Translations under genes and position numbers: made by a program | Shown here: piece after piece, positions 1 to 6,412 of the stretch | Position numbering within the stretch: position 1 is the stretch's first letter | Layout: each line of letters starts with the position of its first letter | Notes under the pieces: model-generated | The model's input: the letters and a program-made list of their open reading frames with translations, nothing else | What the model was told of the DNA's origin: nothing | The model's database searches: none | Source: an uncultured Planctomycetia bacterium | GTDB taxonomy: Bacteria > Planctomycetota > UBA1135 > GCA-002686595 | Assembly (NCBI GenBank): GCA_938003765.1 | Contig: CALKYE010000195.1 | Location: forward strand, 1-9,330 | Direction: 5' to 3' | Length of the DNA stretch: 9,330 bases

Positions 1-48
1 CACCTCGAAGACGCGCTGATCGCGAGCCTGATCGGCCCGGCGGCGTGA
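1..48 (+). CDS. C-terminal end of an unidentified protein (5' truncated)
   Basis: The window opens in a reading frame that runs from base 1 to a TGA at 46-48 and gives HLEDALIASLIGPAA. The second plus frame hits TGA within 20 bases and the third reads only slightly further, so this frame is the best candidate for a gene end. A strong hairpin 26 bp after the stop (75-94) fits a transcript end here. Fifteen residues are too few to name the protein, and no motif is visible. Confidence 0.5.
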   Translation, partial: HLEDALIASLIGPAA

Positions 49-74
49 GCTGAAGCACAGCGGATGGGAATGAT

Positions 75-94
75 GGGCGCGCCAACGCGTGCCC
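75..94 (+). terminator. Terminator-like hairpin after the gene ending at 48
   Basis: Bases 75-82 (GGGCGCGC) pair with 87-94 (GCGTGCCC) over 8 bp including one G-T wobble, with the 4-base loop CAAC. It sits 26 bp past the TGA at 46-48. No T-run follows (the next bases are CGAAATCG), so it is not a classical intrinsic terminator, but stem length, tight loop and position suit a transcript end or 3'-end stabiliser. The rest of 49-331, up to the next gene, shows no other convincing gene or signal. Confidence 0.4.
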
Positions 95-331
95 CGAAAT
101 CGACACGGAGCCAGAGCGCCTCTTCCACGCAGTCTCGGCGAGAGTCCGATCTCGCAGCGGCTGACCTCGGAAACCGCGTTCTGGCTCCTGCGCCTTCGTT
201 GAATCTCCAGCGGGAGCACGGCCTCGCGTACTTCGACGCTGACTGCGCTGGCCCCGTCCGCTGGATCGATTCAGCGCCCTCTCCGCGCGGAGTGTTTGCG
301 CGAGACCGCCAAGAGTGTTCCATGGAGCCCG

Positions 332-1042
332 ATGGGCGCAGAACACAACGTGGGACTCCTGTCCGGGTCAGCAATCGCTCTCGGTGTGATCGTCGTGTCC
401 GGGCTGGTGTTCGTCGTGTCGCTCGTCAAAGCGATCGCGACAAGACGGCGAGCCTGGATCGTCGCGGCGATTGCGACGGCCGCGGTGTGCGTCGGCGTGA
501 CGCTGGTGTGGGTGGCCATGGTCCTGACCCACAGGCACAGCGTGTCGCTCGCGACATCGGAGGGGTTCCGACGTGTGACCTCGACCGATGGCGCAGTCGC
601 GCTCGTCGTCCCCGCCGCATGGAAGGACCTGCCAGAGCTGCACGAGGATGCGGATCTCGTGGTCGGCAATCTGTTCGCCGAGGAGTACCTGCTCGTCCTG
701 CGCGAGGCCAAGCAGGACTTCGCCGGTTCGCTGCGGTCCTACGCCGAGCACGTGACGGCAGACATGCAGGAGTACAGCCGATCTCGAGACCGGCAGGAGT
801 TCAAAGCGGTCTCGGTCGGCGGCTGTCCGGCGCTGCACACGCGCTTCAGCGGAGTGGTAGAGCGCACGCGCATCGTCTACGACCTCACCCTGGTCGAGAC
901 CGCGGACTCCTACTGCCAAGTGCTGTTCTGGGCGCTGCCCAGCCGCTTCGACGCTGCCAAGCCGAAGTTCGACGCTGCGCTTTCGACGTTCGAGGCCGCG
1001 GCTGGCGCGCCGCTCGCGGGCGAAGAGCAACAAGACGAGTGA
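332..1042 (+). CDS. Membrane-anchored protein with PsbP/DUF1795-like domain
   Basis: The predicted protein has 236 residues. Two hydrophobic helices lie at the N-terminus (about 8-33 and 41-66) with the basic stretch TRRR between them, so both ends probably lie on the same side of the membrane. Residues about 78-224 form one soluble domain that begins 'GFRRVTSTDGAVALVVPAAW' and continues with alternating strands. This looks like the MOG1/PsbP fold seen in DUF1795-type proteins, which are usually small exported or lipid-anchored proteins of unclear role. The tail is acidic and disordered (GEEQQDE). I chose the ATG at 332, with GGAG four bases upstream; an in-frame TTG at 296 would add 12 residues. 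It stands alone on the plus strand and converges on the hydrolase gene ending at 1112. The fold is judged by eye, and no catalytic motif is visible. Confidence 0.72.
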   Translation: MGAEHNVGLLSGSAIALGVIVVSGLVFVVSLVKAIATRRRAWIVAAIATAAVCVGVTLVWVAMVLTHRHSVSLATSEGFRRVTSTDGAVALVVPAAWKDLPELHEDADLVVGNLFAEEYLLVLREAKQDFAGSLRSYAEHVTADMQEYSRSRDRQEFKAVSVGGCPALHTRFSGVVERTRIVYDLTLVETADSYCQVLFWALPSRFDAAKPKFDAALSTFEAAAGAPLAGEEQQDE

Positions 1043-1111
1043 GGCGCGTCACGCCGTCGCCGTCTCGTCGCCTGAACAGCACTGCCCGGTGCGCACGCGG
1101 CGACCACGGTT

Positions 1112-1864
1112 TCAGTCGAGGCGGCCAGAGAAGCTCTCTGCGAAGTGCTCCAGCGCCAGACGCCATGCGGCGTCGCTCGCTGCGGCGTCGAAGCGTTCGC
1201 CTTCGTCGCGCATGAAGGCGTGCTCGGCGGGGTACTCGTGGAACCGCACGGGAGCGCCGCGCGTGGCCAGCGTCGCTGCGATGCGCTCGCGACCGGCGGG
1301 CGGGACGTGCGGATCGGCGTCGCCGAAGATGAGCAACAGTCGCGAGCGAGCGTCGACGAGAGCGCTCAACGTGCCAGCGTCGGCGTTTGCGCCCAACTTG
1401 CCGTCGTGAACGCCGGTCGGATAGCACGCGACCGCAGCGCGAACCCGCGGATCGAGCGCAGCGCGCAACGCGAGGTGGCCGCCGATGCAGAAGCCCATCG
1501 CACCGAGGCGTCGCGCGTCGACGCGCGGGTCACGCTCGAGCCAGTCGAGCACCGCGCAACGATCGCGGTCGTGCTCGGCGACGTGTGTGCGCTTCGCCGC
1601 TGCGAGTCCGCGCTCGCGACCGGCGTCGTCGTACGCGATCACGGCGCCGACGGGCTCGACGCGGTGGAAGATCTCGGGCGCGGCCACCACGAAGCCGTGG
1701 CCGGCGAGCCGCTCCATCGCGCGTCGAATCGGCCCGGTGAGCTGGAAGATCTCGGAGTAGAGCAACACACCGGGATACACGGACTCCGCTCGCGGCGCGC
1801 ACACGCGCACGCGCATCGGGCTTTGATCGACGTGCAGTTCGAGCTCTTGGCTGACGATCTTCAT
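1112..1864 (-). CDS. Dienelactone hydrolase-family protein
   Basis: This 250-residue alpha/beta hydrolase is close to the usual length of the dienelactone hydrolase family. The catalytic set is intact: Cys126 in the nucleophile elbow GFCIGG, Asp184 in FGDADPHVP, and His215 in YPAEHAFMRDE. Glu38 in YSEIFQ matches the glutamate that interacts with the cysteine in characterised members. The family hydrolyses lactones and related esters in the cytoplasm; the classical substrate is dienelactone of the chlorocatechol pathway, but many homologues act on other esters. No other aromatic degradation gene lies nearby, so the substrate is unknown. There is no signal peptide. The gene follows the DUF6288 gene by 42 bp on the same strand and is probably the last gene of that transcript. 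The ATG at 1864 lacks a clear Shine-Dalgarno sequence, but the family N-terminus (KIVSQELEL) begins right after it. Confidence 0.94.
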   Translation of the reverse strand: MKIVSQELELHVDQSPMRVRVCAPRAESVYPGVLLYSEIFQLTGPIRRAMERLAGHGFVVAAPEIFHRVEPVGAVIAYDDAGRERGLAAAKRTHVAEHDRDRCAVLDWLERDPRVDARRLGAMGFCIGGHLALRAALDPRVRAAVACYPTGVHDGKLGANADAGTLSALVDARSRLLLIFGDADPHVPPAGRERIAATLATRGAPVRFHEYPAEHAFMRDEGERFDAAASDAAWRLALEHFAESFSGRLD

Positions 1865-1906
1865 GGCGCTGGTGTGCGCGCGGGTGGCGCGCCGAAGGAG
1901 CTTCGC

Positions 1907-3424
1907 TCAGGACCCGCGCTTGCGTCCGGTGACCAGCAAGGCGCCTTTGGGAATCGACAAGATGAAGGCCGTCACCGCGCTCGCGCTGAGTCGTGAACTC
2001 GCGCCGTACCCGGCGTTGTCGCGATTGGGCTGGTAATAGAACGTGCCGTCGGCGCACTGCGCGAGCGTGAACCACCAGCGGTTGGCGTCCATCAGGCGAC
2101 GGAAGTTCGCCGGGTCGACGTTGGCCGCCAGCGCCGCGTAGCCCATGCCCATGATCGGCGAGCCGTGCGTGTCGGGGAAGCTGAGCGGATGCTCGCCGAT
2201 CACGAGCGAGTGCTTGCGAGCGCGCGCCTTGATCGACGCATCGGGCCAAGGATGCAGGTGCAGCGCGATGCCCGCGGCGCCCGTGCGACCCATGTCGGCC
2301 CAGTCCTTGTCGCCCGCGACTTCGTCGGCGTACCACAGGTAGCCGTTCGAGCCCGAGCCGCGCTCGAGGAACGCCGTCGCCGCGTCCAGCCGCTCGCGGT
2401 CGATCTCGACGCCGCAGTGGCGCATGAGCGCCAGCGCCAGCGCGCCTTGACCGGTCAGCATCGCGATCGGCCCGTAGCCCTCGAAGCCCGGGTTGTGCCC
2501 CCAGCCGCCGTGCTGCTCGCGCGCGTCGGTCGGGAAGCTGTCGGGGTGCGACTGCTTCACGCTCGGGTTCACCTGCGCGAGGGACAGGTATTGCGACGAC
2601 ATCAGGAAGTCGCGCACTTGCTCGAGCTCGGGGAGCACCCAGCGCTCGCGCGTCGCGAAGTAGTACTCGCTGAGCACGATCCCGGCCGCCATGTAGCGCC
2701 AGTTGATCAGGTCGTCCTTGTCGCTCGCCTTCGTCGTGCGCGCGTGGAAGCGCGCGTTGCGCTCGACCGCGGCGAGGTGCTCGCGCTTGCCGCTCGACAG
2801 CAGCGCCAGGGGCGCGAACGTGTCGACCACGGGATCCCAGAACGAGCCGTCGTCGCGCTGCGCGTTGAGCAGGTGCTCGAGCAGCTCGTCGAGGATGCGC
2901 TGACTCTTGGGGCACTCCGCGGGATAGCGCGGCGCGAACTCGCCGTAGCGCGTTCCGACGCTCAGCGCGGCGCTGCGCGATTTGCCGTCGCGCTCAAGCA
3001 TGAGCTCGAGTCGTCCTGCGCCCGACTTGCTCTGACAGGCCTCGAGCGCGTTGGCGAAGTCGAGCAGCGGTCCCTGCGGACCGAAGACCTCCATGCCGTA
3101 GCCGTTGCGATGCGCGGTCGTGAACCGCTGCCCGCCGACGCCGACGATGTGGTCGCCGACTTCGACTCGCCCCTCGGCGCACGAGTCCTTGAAGACGTAG
3201 CGCACGACCAAGTGCGTCGGAGCGTCGGCGACAAGTTCGACGCGCAGCCCTGTGCGCCCGAGGTTGTAGTACCAACCCGGCACGCAGGCGTCGGGTCCCT
3301 CGGACGCGCTCTGCGTCCAAGGCTGTCCGTTCTCGTGGTAGTGAACCTGCGCCGCGAGCGGGATCGCGATGCACACCGTCGCCACAGCTCGCCCGAGCAG
3401 CTCCTTGATCATGGAGCACAGCAT
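1907..3424 (-). CDS. Exported DUF6288 protein: PDZ-like segment plus alpha/alpha toroid
   Basis: The product has 505 residues. Residues 1-25 form a signal peptide (basic start, hydrophobic core AVATVCIAIPLAA), so it is probably periplasmic. Residues about 50-155 resemble a PDZ domain: WYYNLGRTGLRV at the entry, then VEVGDHIVGVGGQRF, as in the 'GDvIlgvnG' turn. After the linker TRYGEFAPRYPAECPKS comes a helical repeat region (about 172-495) like prenyltransferase or squalene-cyclase toroids, with QW-like turns at QRDDGSFWD (189-197) and ADGTFYYQP (459-467). The block GGWGHNPGFEGYGP (306-319) is typical of DUF6288 proteins of Planctomycetota and Verrucomicrobiota. No catalytic role is established for the family; peptide or glycan binding is only a guess. 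I chose the ATG at 3424 because GGGA lies five bases upstream; a second ATG at 3412 is possible, and longer starts add a non-signal arginine/cysteine-rich leader. It lies 34 bp after the DoxX-like gene. Confidence 0.9.
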   Translation of the reverse strand: MLCSMIKELLGRAVATVCIAIPLAAQVHYHENGQPWTQSASEGPDACVPGWYYNLGRTGLRVELVADAPTHLVVRYVFKDSCAEGRVEVGDHIVGVGGQRFTTAHRNGYGMEVFGPQGPLLDFANALEACQSKSGAGRLELMLERDGKSRSAALSVGTRYGEFAPRYPAECPKSQRILDELLEHLLNAQRDDGSFWDPVVDTFAPLALLSSGKREHLAAVERNARFHARTTKASDKDDLINWRYMAAGIVLSEYYFATRERWVLPELEQVRDFLMSSQYLSLAQVNPSVKQSHPDSFPTDAREQHGGWGHNPGFEGYGPIAMLTGQGALALALMRHCGVEIDRERLDAATAFLERGSGSNGYLWYADEVAGDKDWADMGRTGAAGIALHLHPWPDASIKARARKHSLVIGEHPLSFPDTHGSPIMGMGYAALAANVDPANFRRLMDANRWWFTLAQCADGTFYYQPNRDNAGYGASSRLSASAVTAFILSIPKGALLVTGRKRGS

Positions 3425-3458
3425 CGGATTCCCAGCCGAGCTGTCCAGCGCCGCGCGC

Positions 3459-3827
3459 TCAACTCGGTCCGAGCGCAACGAACATCGACAGCGCGAGCAT
3501 GCCGAGCGCGGGAACCGAGCGCACGAGAGGATCGCGCACGCGCACATGCATCAGCACCGCGCCGAGCATGAGCAGCGCGAGCGCCGCGGATGCGGGTTGA
3601 CGCAGTCCGGCGAACCAAACGGCGGCGACGAGCAAGGCGGCGATGGTGAGCTTGAGTCCGCCGATCGCGAACAGCGACCAGGCGGGCAGCCCGTAGGCGG
3701 CGAACTCCTCGCGCATGTTCTTAGCGCGACCGCCGCGGTAGGCCGTGGCCTTGCCGAAGCGCACGACCCACACGTTCACCAGGCCAAGGGCGATCACGAT
3801 CTGCGCGGCGACGACGATTTGTTCCAT
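3459..3827 (-). CDS. DoxX-like four-helix membrane protein
   Basis: This small inner-membrane protein of 122 residues has four predicted helices (about 2-24, 48-73, 79-97 and 104-119). Length, helix spacing and segments such as EEFAAYGLPAW before helix 2 and MLGAVLMHVRVRDP after helix 3 match DoxX-like (DoxX_2 type) proteins. Homologues are poorly understood; some are linked to redox or thiosulfate metabolism, which nothing here specifically supports. The ATG at 3827 has an excellent AAGGAG seven bases upstream. An alternative GTG at 3896 also has GAGGAG six bases upstream and would add 23 residues, but that extension lacks family character. It is the first gene of a probable three-gene transcript with the DUF6288 protein and the dienelactone hydrolase. 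Confidence 0.82.
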   Translation of the reverse strand: MEQIVVAAQIVIALGLVNVWVVRFGKATAYRGGRAKNMREEFAAYGLPAWSLFAIGGLKLTIAALLVAAVWFAGLRQPASAALALLMLGAVLMHVRVRDPLVRSVPALGMLALSMFVALGPS

Positions 3828-3834
3828 GGCTTGG

Positions 3835-3840
3835 CTCCTT
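3835..3840 (-). promoter_or_regulatory. Ribosome binding site deciding the DoxX-like start
   Basis: On the minus strand the sequence AAGGAG stands seven bases before the ATG at 3827. It is one of the two clearest Shine-Dalgarno sites in the window and supports the short form of the protein over the longer GTG start at 3896. Confidence 0.65.
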
Positions 3841-4040
3841 GGCGCGACCGGAAGGCTGGCGGCTGCGAGGGGGGCGACACGCTCTCGAGCGCCCACAATC
3901 AACTCCTCGCGCCCCGCCGAGCGTTGGATTCAACCGATTCGTCGTCGCCGCCGATTCTCTGGCGCACGTCGCGGCGGCGCGGGCGCGCAAACGCGCGCGC
4001 AGAGACGGTCACAGCCACCCAAGTTGCGTGAGCCCGAGGC

Positions 4041-4058
4041 GGCGCTCGTGCGAGCGCC
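4041..4058. repeat. Perfect inverted repeat, possible terminator or operator
   Basis: GGCGCTCG (4041-4048) and CGAGCGCC (4051-4058) are exact inverted copies around a 2-base centre. As RNA this folds to a 7-bp GC-rich stem with a GTGC loop. It lies 134 bp downstream of the SDR stop and about 210 bp upstream of the DoxX-like start. No T-run follows on either strand, so it could be a factor-dependent transcript end, a dimeric protein-binding site, or chance in GC-rich DNA. Confidence 0.35.
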
Positions 4059-4192
4059 AACTGCGAAGATCCTGCGCTGTCAGCTCGACTCGATGGCGCC
4101 GACCTGCTTCCGCGATCGGTCCAGCCCCGCCACGACCGCGCTCTCGAACGCTCGCCTCGGCCCGAGCGACTCGCAGGCCGCGCGGGCGCGCT

Positions 4193-4891
4193 TCACTTGG
4201 GGTTGGTCGCGAAGACCGTCGCGTCCGTGATGAACCCGCGGTCGTCCATGGCGAGCATCGCGCGGATCACGTGCGCGATCTCACTGGCTTGCAGCTTGGT
4301 GGGGTTCGTCGCGCGCGCCATGTCGCGGCCGCCGAAGGGTGTCAGCACCTCGCTGGGGTTCACCTGCATCACGCGGATGTTGTGGGGGCGCAGCTCGGCG
4401 CGCCAGCACTCGGTCAGACCGCTGAGCGCGAACTTCGACGAGCTGTACGCCGAGCCGCCGGCGTAGCCCTTGATGCCGGCGGTCGACGCCACGTTGACGA
4501 TGTTGCCCGAGTTCTGCGCGACGAAGCGCTTGGCGCACTCGCGCGCGACGAGCATCGCCCCGACGACGTTCGTGGCGTGCACTTCGCGGAAGCGCTGCGC
4601 GTCGGTCTCGATCAGCGGCGCCTGGTAGCCGAAGGCCGCGTTGTTCACGAGCACGTTGAGGCCGCCGAGCGCCTGCTCCGCCTCGGCCACGACGCGGATG
4701 ACGTCGGCCTCGTTGGAGACATCGGCGACCAGCGCAATCGCGCCGATCTCGGCCGCCGCCTTGCGCAGGAGCTCGGCGCGGCGGCCGCAGATCGCGACCT
4801 GGGCGCCCTCGGCGCGCAGCACGCGAGCCGTTTCGAATCCGATGCCGGTTGCGCCGCCGGTGACGAGCGCCTTGATCTGGTTGAGTTGCAT
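4193..4891 (-). CDS. Short-chain dehydrogenase/reductase (SDR)
   Basis: This cytoplasmic NAD(P)-dependent oxidoreductase of 232 residues belongs to the classical SDR family. The nucleotide-binding motif TGGATGIG is at 11-18, the acidic residue of ADVS at Asp57, and NNAA at 83-86. The catalytic tetrad is complete: Asn108 (HATNVVG), Ser136 (NVASTAG), Tyr149 and Lys153 (YSSSK). Arg37-Arg38 after the second strand (CGRR) suggests NADPH rather than NADH, since arginines there bind the 2'-phosphate. The C-terminal part after NPSEVLTPF is short, and the segment resembles 3-oxoacyl-ACP reductase-like and sepiapterin reductase-like SDRs; the substrate cannot be named. It starts 48 bp after the SASA-family gene on the same strand and may be cotranscribed with it. 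The ATG at 4891 has no clear ribosome site but fits the family N-terminus. Confidence 0.95.
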   Translation of the reverse strand: MQLNQIKALVTGGATGIGFETARVLRAEGAQVAICGRRAELLRKAAAEIGAIALVADVSNEADVIRVVAEAEQALGGLNVLVNNAAFGYQAPLIETDAQRFREVHATNVVGAMLVARECAKRFVAQNSGNIVNVASTAGIKGYAGGSAYSSSKFALSGLTECWRAELRPHNIRVMQVNPSEVLTPFGGRDMARATNPTKLQASEIAHVIRAMLAMDDRGFITDATVFATNPK

Positions 4892-4939
4892 CGCCGCAGC
4901 GTAGCTCGCGTCCGAGCGCGCAGCGGCGCGACCAGCGGT

Positions 4940-6412
4940 CTACTTCGCGGGCTCGATCACGACGCGGAAGCTCGCCGCGGGCAGTCCGGACGAGTTGGTG
5001 AGATTCCCGCGCTCGGGCGCCGCGAACGCATAGCGCACTGAACGGGGCGCACTCACTTCGGCGCACTTCACGACGACGCTGTCTCCATCGAGCGCCGCCT
5101 CGGCGCGGGCGTACTTGTTGTCGGCGCCAGCGACCTCGAAGCCCGCGAGGGCGCCCGCTCGCGCGCGCAGGCCTTCGGCGTGGTCGAACTGCAGCCGCAA
5201 GCGGTCGCCCTCGACCGTCGTCTTGCGCAGCAGCGGACCCGACGGAGTGAGCTGCTCGCGCCCGTAGTTCTTGGCCAGCGCCCACAGCGCGAAGCGCCGA
5301 CCGACCTCGGCGTCGTTCCTCGCGCTCGAGTCGTCGACGGGGCCGAGATCCGCCGTGACCACGAGTCCGGTGTGCGGAAGGTCGAGCACGCGTCGCTGGC
5401 CCTCGCGCACCGTGGCCCACTGGCCGGTCTCGTCACCTTGCGCGCGCGTGGGGAGCTGCGCGACATAGAACGGCAAGCGCGGCTCGCACCACAGGTCGCG
5501 CAGACCTTGAGCGAGCGTGCGCTGGTACTGGTGGTAGGGACCGGCGCGATCGAGATCGGCCTGACCATCGCGCCACACGACGCCGCGCAGCGCGAACGGA
5601 GCGAGCGGGACGATCATCGCGTTGTAGACCAGCGTCGGCGATCCGGGCGGGAGCGGCGACGGCGCGCCAGCTTGCTGAGCCGCGTCCACTTCCACGCCGT
5701 TGGCGCGCAGCCCGTCGACGACCTCGGCGTCCGCGAGGCTCGCCTGATTCGCGCGCACGTGGAACTCTCCCATCCACGCCTGCGCGCGCGCGCCCGGGTA
5801 GGTCGCGTTGAGGATGCCGATCGGCACGTTCAACTCGCGCCGCAGCGTCGTCGCGAACGCGTAGGCCGTGCTGGAGAACGCAGCCACTGTCTGCGGTGAA
5901 GCGACGCTCCACGAGCCCGCGCAGTCGGCCCGCGGGAAGACGGCGATCGAGTTCTCGACGTCGAACTGTCGCACGAGCCCGTCTGCGTTCGCAGTCAGCT
6001 CCGGCGCGTTCGTCACGCCGCCGCCACGACCTGCCGAGTCGGGCGTCAGGCGCCACTCCATGTCGACGCCGCCCGCGCACAGCCAGACTTCGCCCAGCCA
6101 CACGTCGTCGAGCTCGAGCTCTCCGCCGCCGCGGATCGTGATGCTGTGCGGCCCGCCGGCATCGGCCGTCGGCAAGTGCGCGACCCACACGCCCTGCAAA
6201 TCGGTGATGGTCGTGATCTCGCGCTCGAGCCAGCTCGCCTTCACGCGCACGCGTTGGCCCGGTTCGCAGCGGCCCCACAGCGGCGCCGTCGTGTTGCGTT
6301 GGAGCACCATGCCGTCCGCGAAGACCGCCGCGGTCGTGAGCGGAGCGCGACTGCACGCAGCCGCGAGGCACGCAACCGTCAGAACGAGAACCGTGCGCGT
6401 GCAACCGATCAT
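4940..6412 (-). CDS. Sialate O-acetylesterase-family lipoprotein, probably inactive
   Basis: The protein has 490 residues. A lipoprotein signal ends at Cys20 (VACLAAAC), so it is probably lipid-anchored outside the inner membrane. Residues about 25-103 form a beta domain (FADGMVLQRN, PLWGRCEPGQRVRV), followed by an SGNH-type domain (about 104-385) and a C-terminal beta domain ending NLTNSSGLPAASFR. These blocks match the SASA family, which removes acetyl esters from sialic acids or other glycans. However, the nucleophile motif GQSNM reads GGVDM (114-118, Ser to Val116); the WYQGE block reads WRDGQ (280-284); and the DIHP motif reads DSSA (361-364, His to Ser363). Loss of serine and histidine predicts no normal esterase activity. 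The ATG at 6412 overlaps the stop of the YfhO-like gene as ATGA and has AGGAG eight bases upstream, so translation is coupled. Family assignment is strong; inactivity is inferred. Confidence 0.92.
   Translation of the reverse strand: MIGCTRTVLVLTVACLAAACSRAPLTTAAVFADGMVLQRNTTAPLWGRCEPGQRVRVKASWLEREITTITDLQGVWVAHLPTADAGGPHSITIRGGGELELDDVWLGEVWLCAGGVDMEWRLTPDSAGRGGGVTNAPELTANADGLVRQFDVENSIAVFPRADCAGSWSVASPQTVAAFSSTAYAFATTLRRELNVPIGILNATYPGARAQAWMGEFHVRANQASLADAEVVDGLRANGVEVDAAQQAGAPSPLPPGSPTLVYNAMIVPLAPFALRGVVWRDGQADLDRAGPYHQYQRTLAQGLRDLWCEPRLPFYVAQLPTRAQGDETGQWATVREGQRRVLDLPHTGLVVTADLGPVDDSSARNDAEVGRRFALWALAKNYGREQLTPSGPLLRKTTVEGDRLRLQFDHAEGLRARAGALAGFEVAGADNKYARAEAALDGDSVVVKCAEVSAPRSVRYAFAAPERGNLTNSSGLPAASFRVVIEPAK

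Larger units (their letters stand above)
3828..4192. other. 365-bp intergenic gap between the SDR and DoxX-like genes
   Basis: No credible gene is seen on either strand; the open frames here are arginine-rich and lack family features. The gap contains the DoxX-like ribosome site at its left edge, a perfect palindrome at 4041-4058, a weaker 5-bp hairpin at 4150-4167 (GCTCG/CGAGC) just past the SDR stop, and a GCGCG/CGCGC stem at 3983-3996. As the only large gap in the minus-strand gene run, it is the likeliest place for one transcript to end and the promoter of the DoxX-like gene to lie. I could not identify a convincing -35/-10 pair. Confidence 0.5.

Noticed and set aside
1043..1111. Possible bidirectional terminator between the convergent genes (GGCG/CGCC at 1043-1055)
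   Set aside because: Only four base pairs and no T-run; too weak to call in this base composition.
64..1215. Plus-strand open frame of 383 codons overlapping the PsbP-like gene
   Set aside because: The product is almost wholly Arg/Ala/Gly/Ser-rich, whereas the frame at 332-1042 gives two membrane helices and a folded domain.
2165..3571. Long open frame (468 codons) on the plus strand, antisense to the DUF6288 gene
   Set aside because: Its translation is rich in Arg, Val, His and Glu with no domain, signal or family feature, while the opposite strand encodes a recognisable exported protein. Such frames are expected in GC-rich DNA.
3839..5041. Plus-strand open frame of 400 codons spanning the gap and the SDR gene
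   Set aside because: It is antisense to a complete SDR with all catalytic residues, and its portion in the gap has no recognisable feature.
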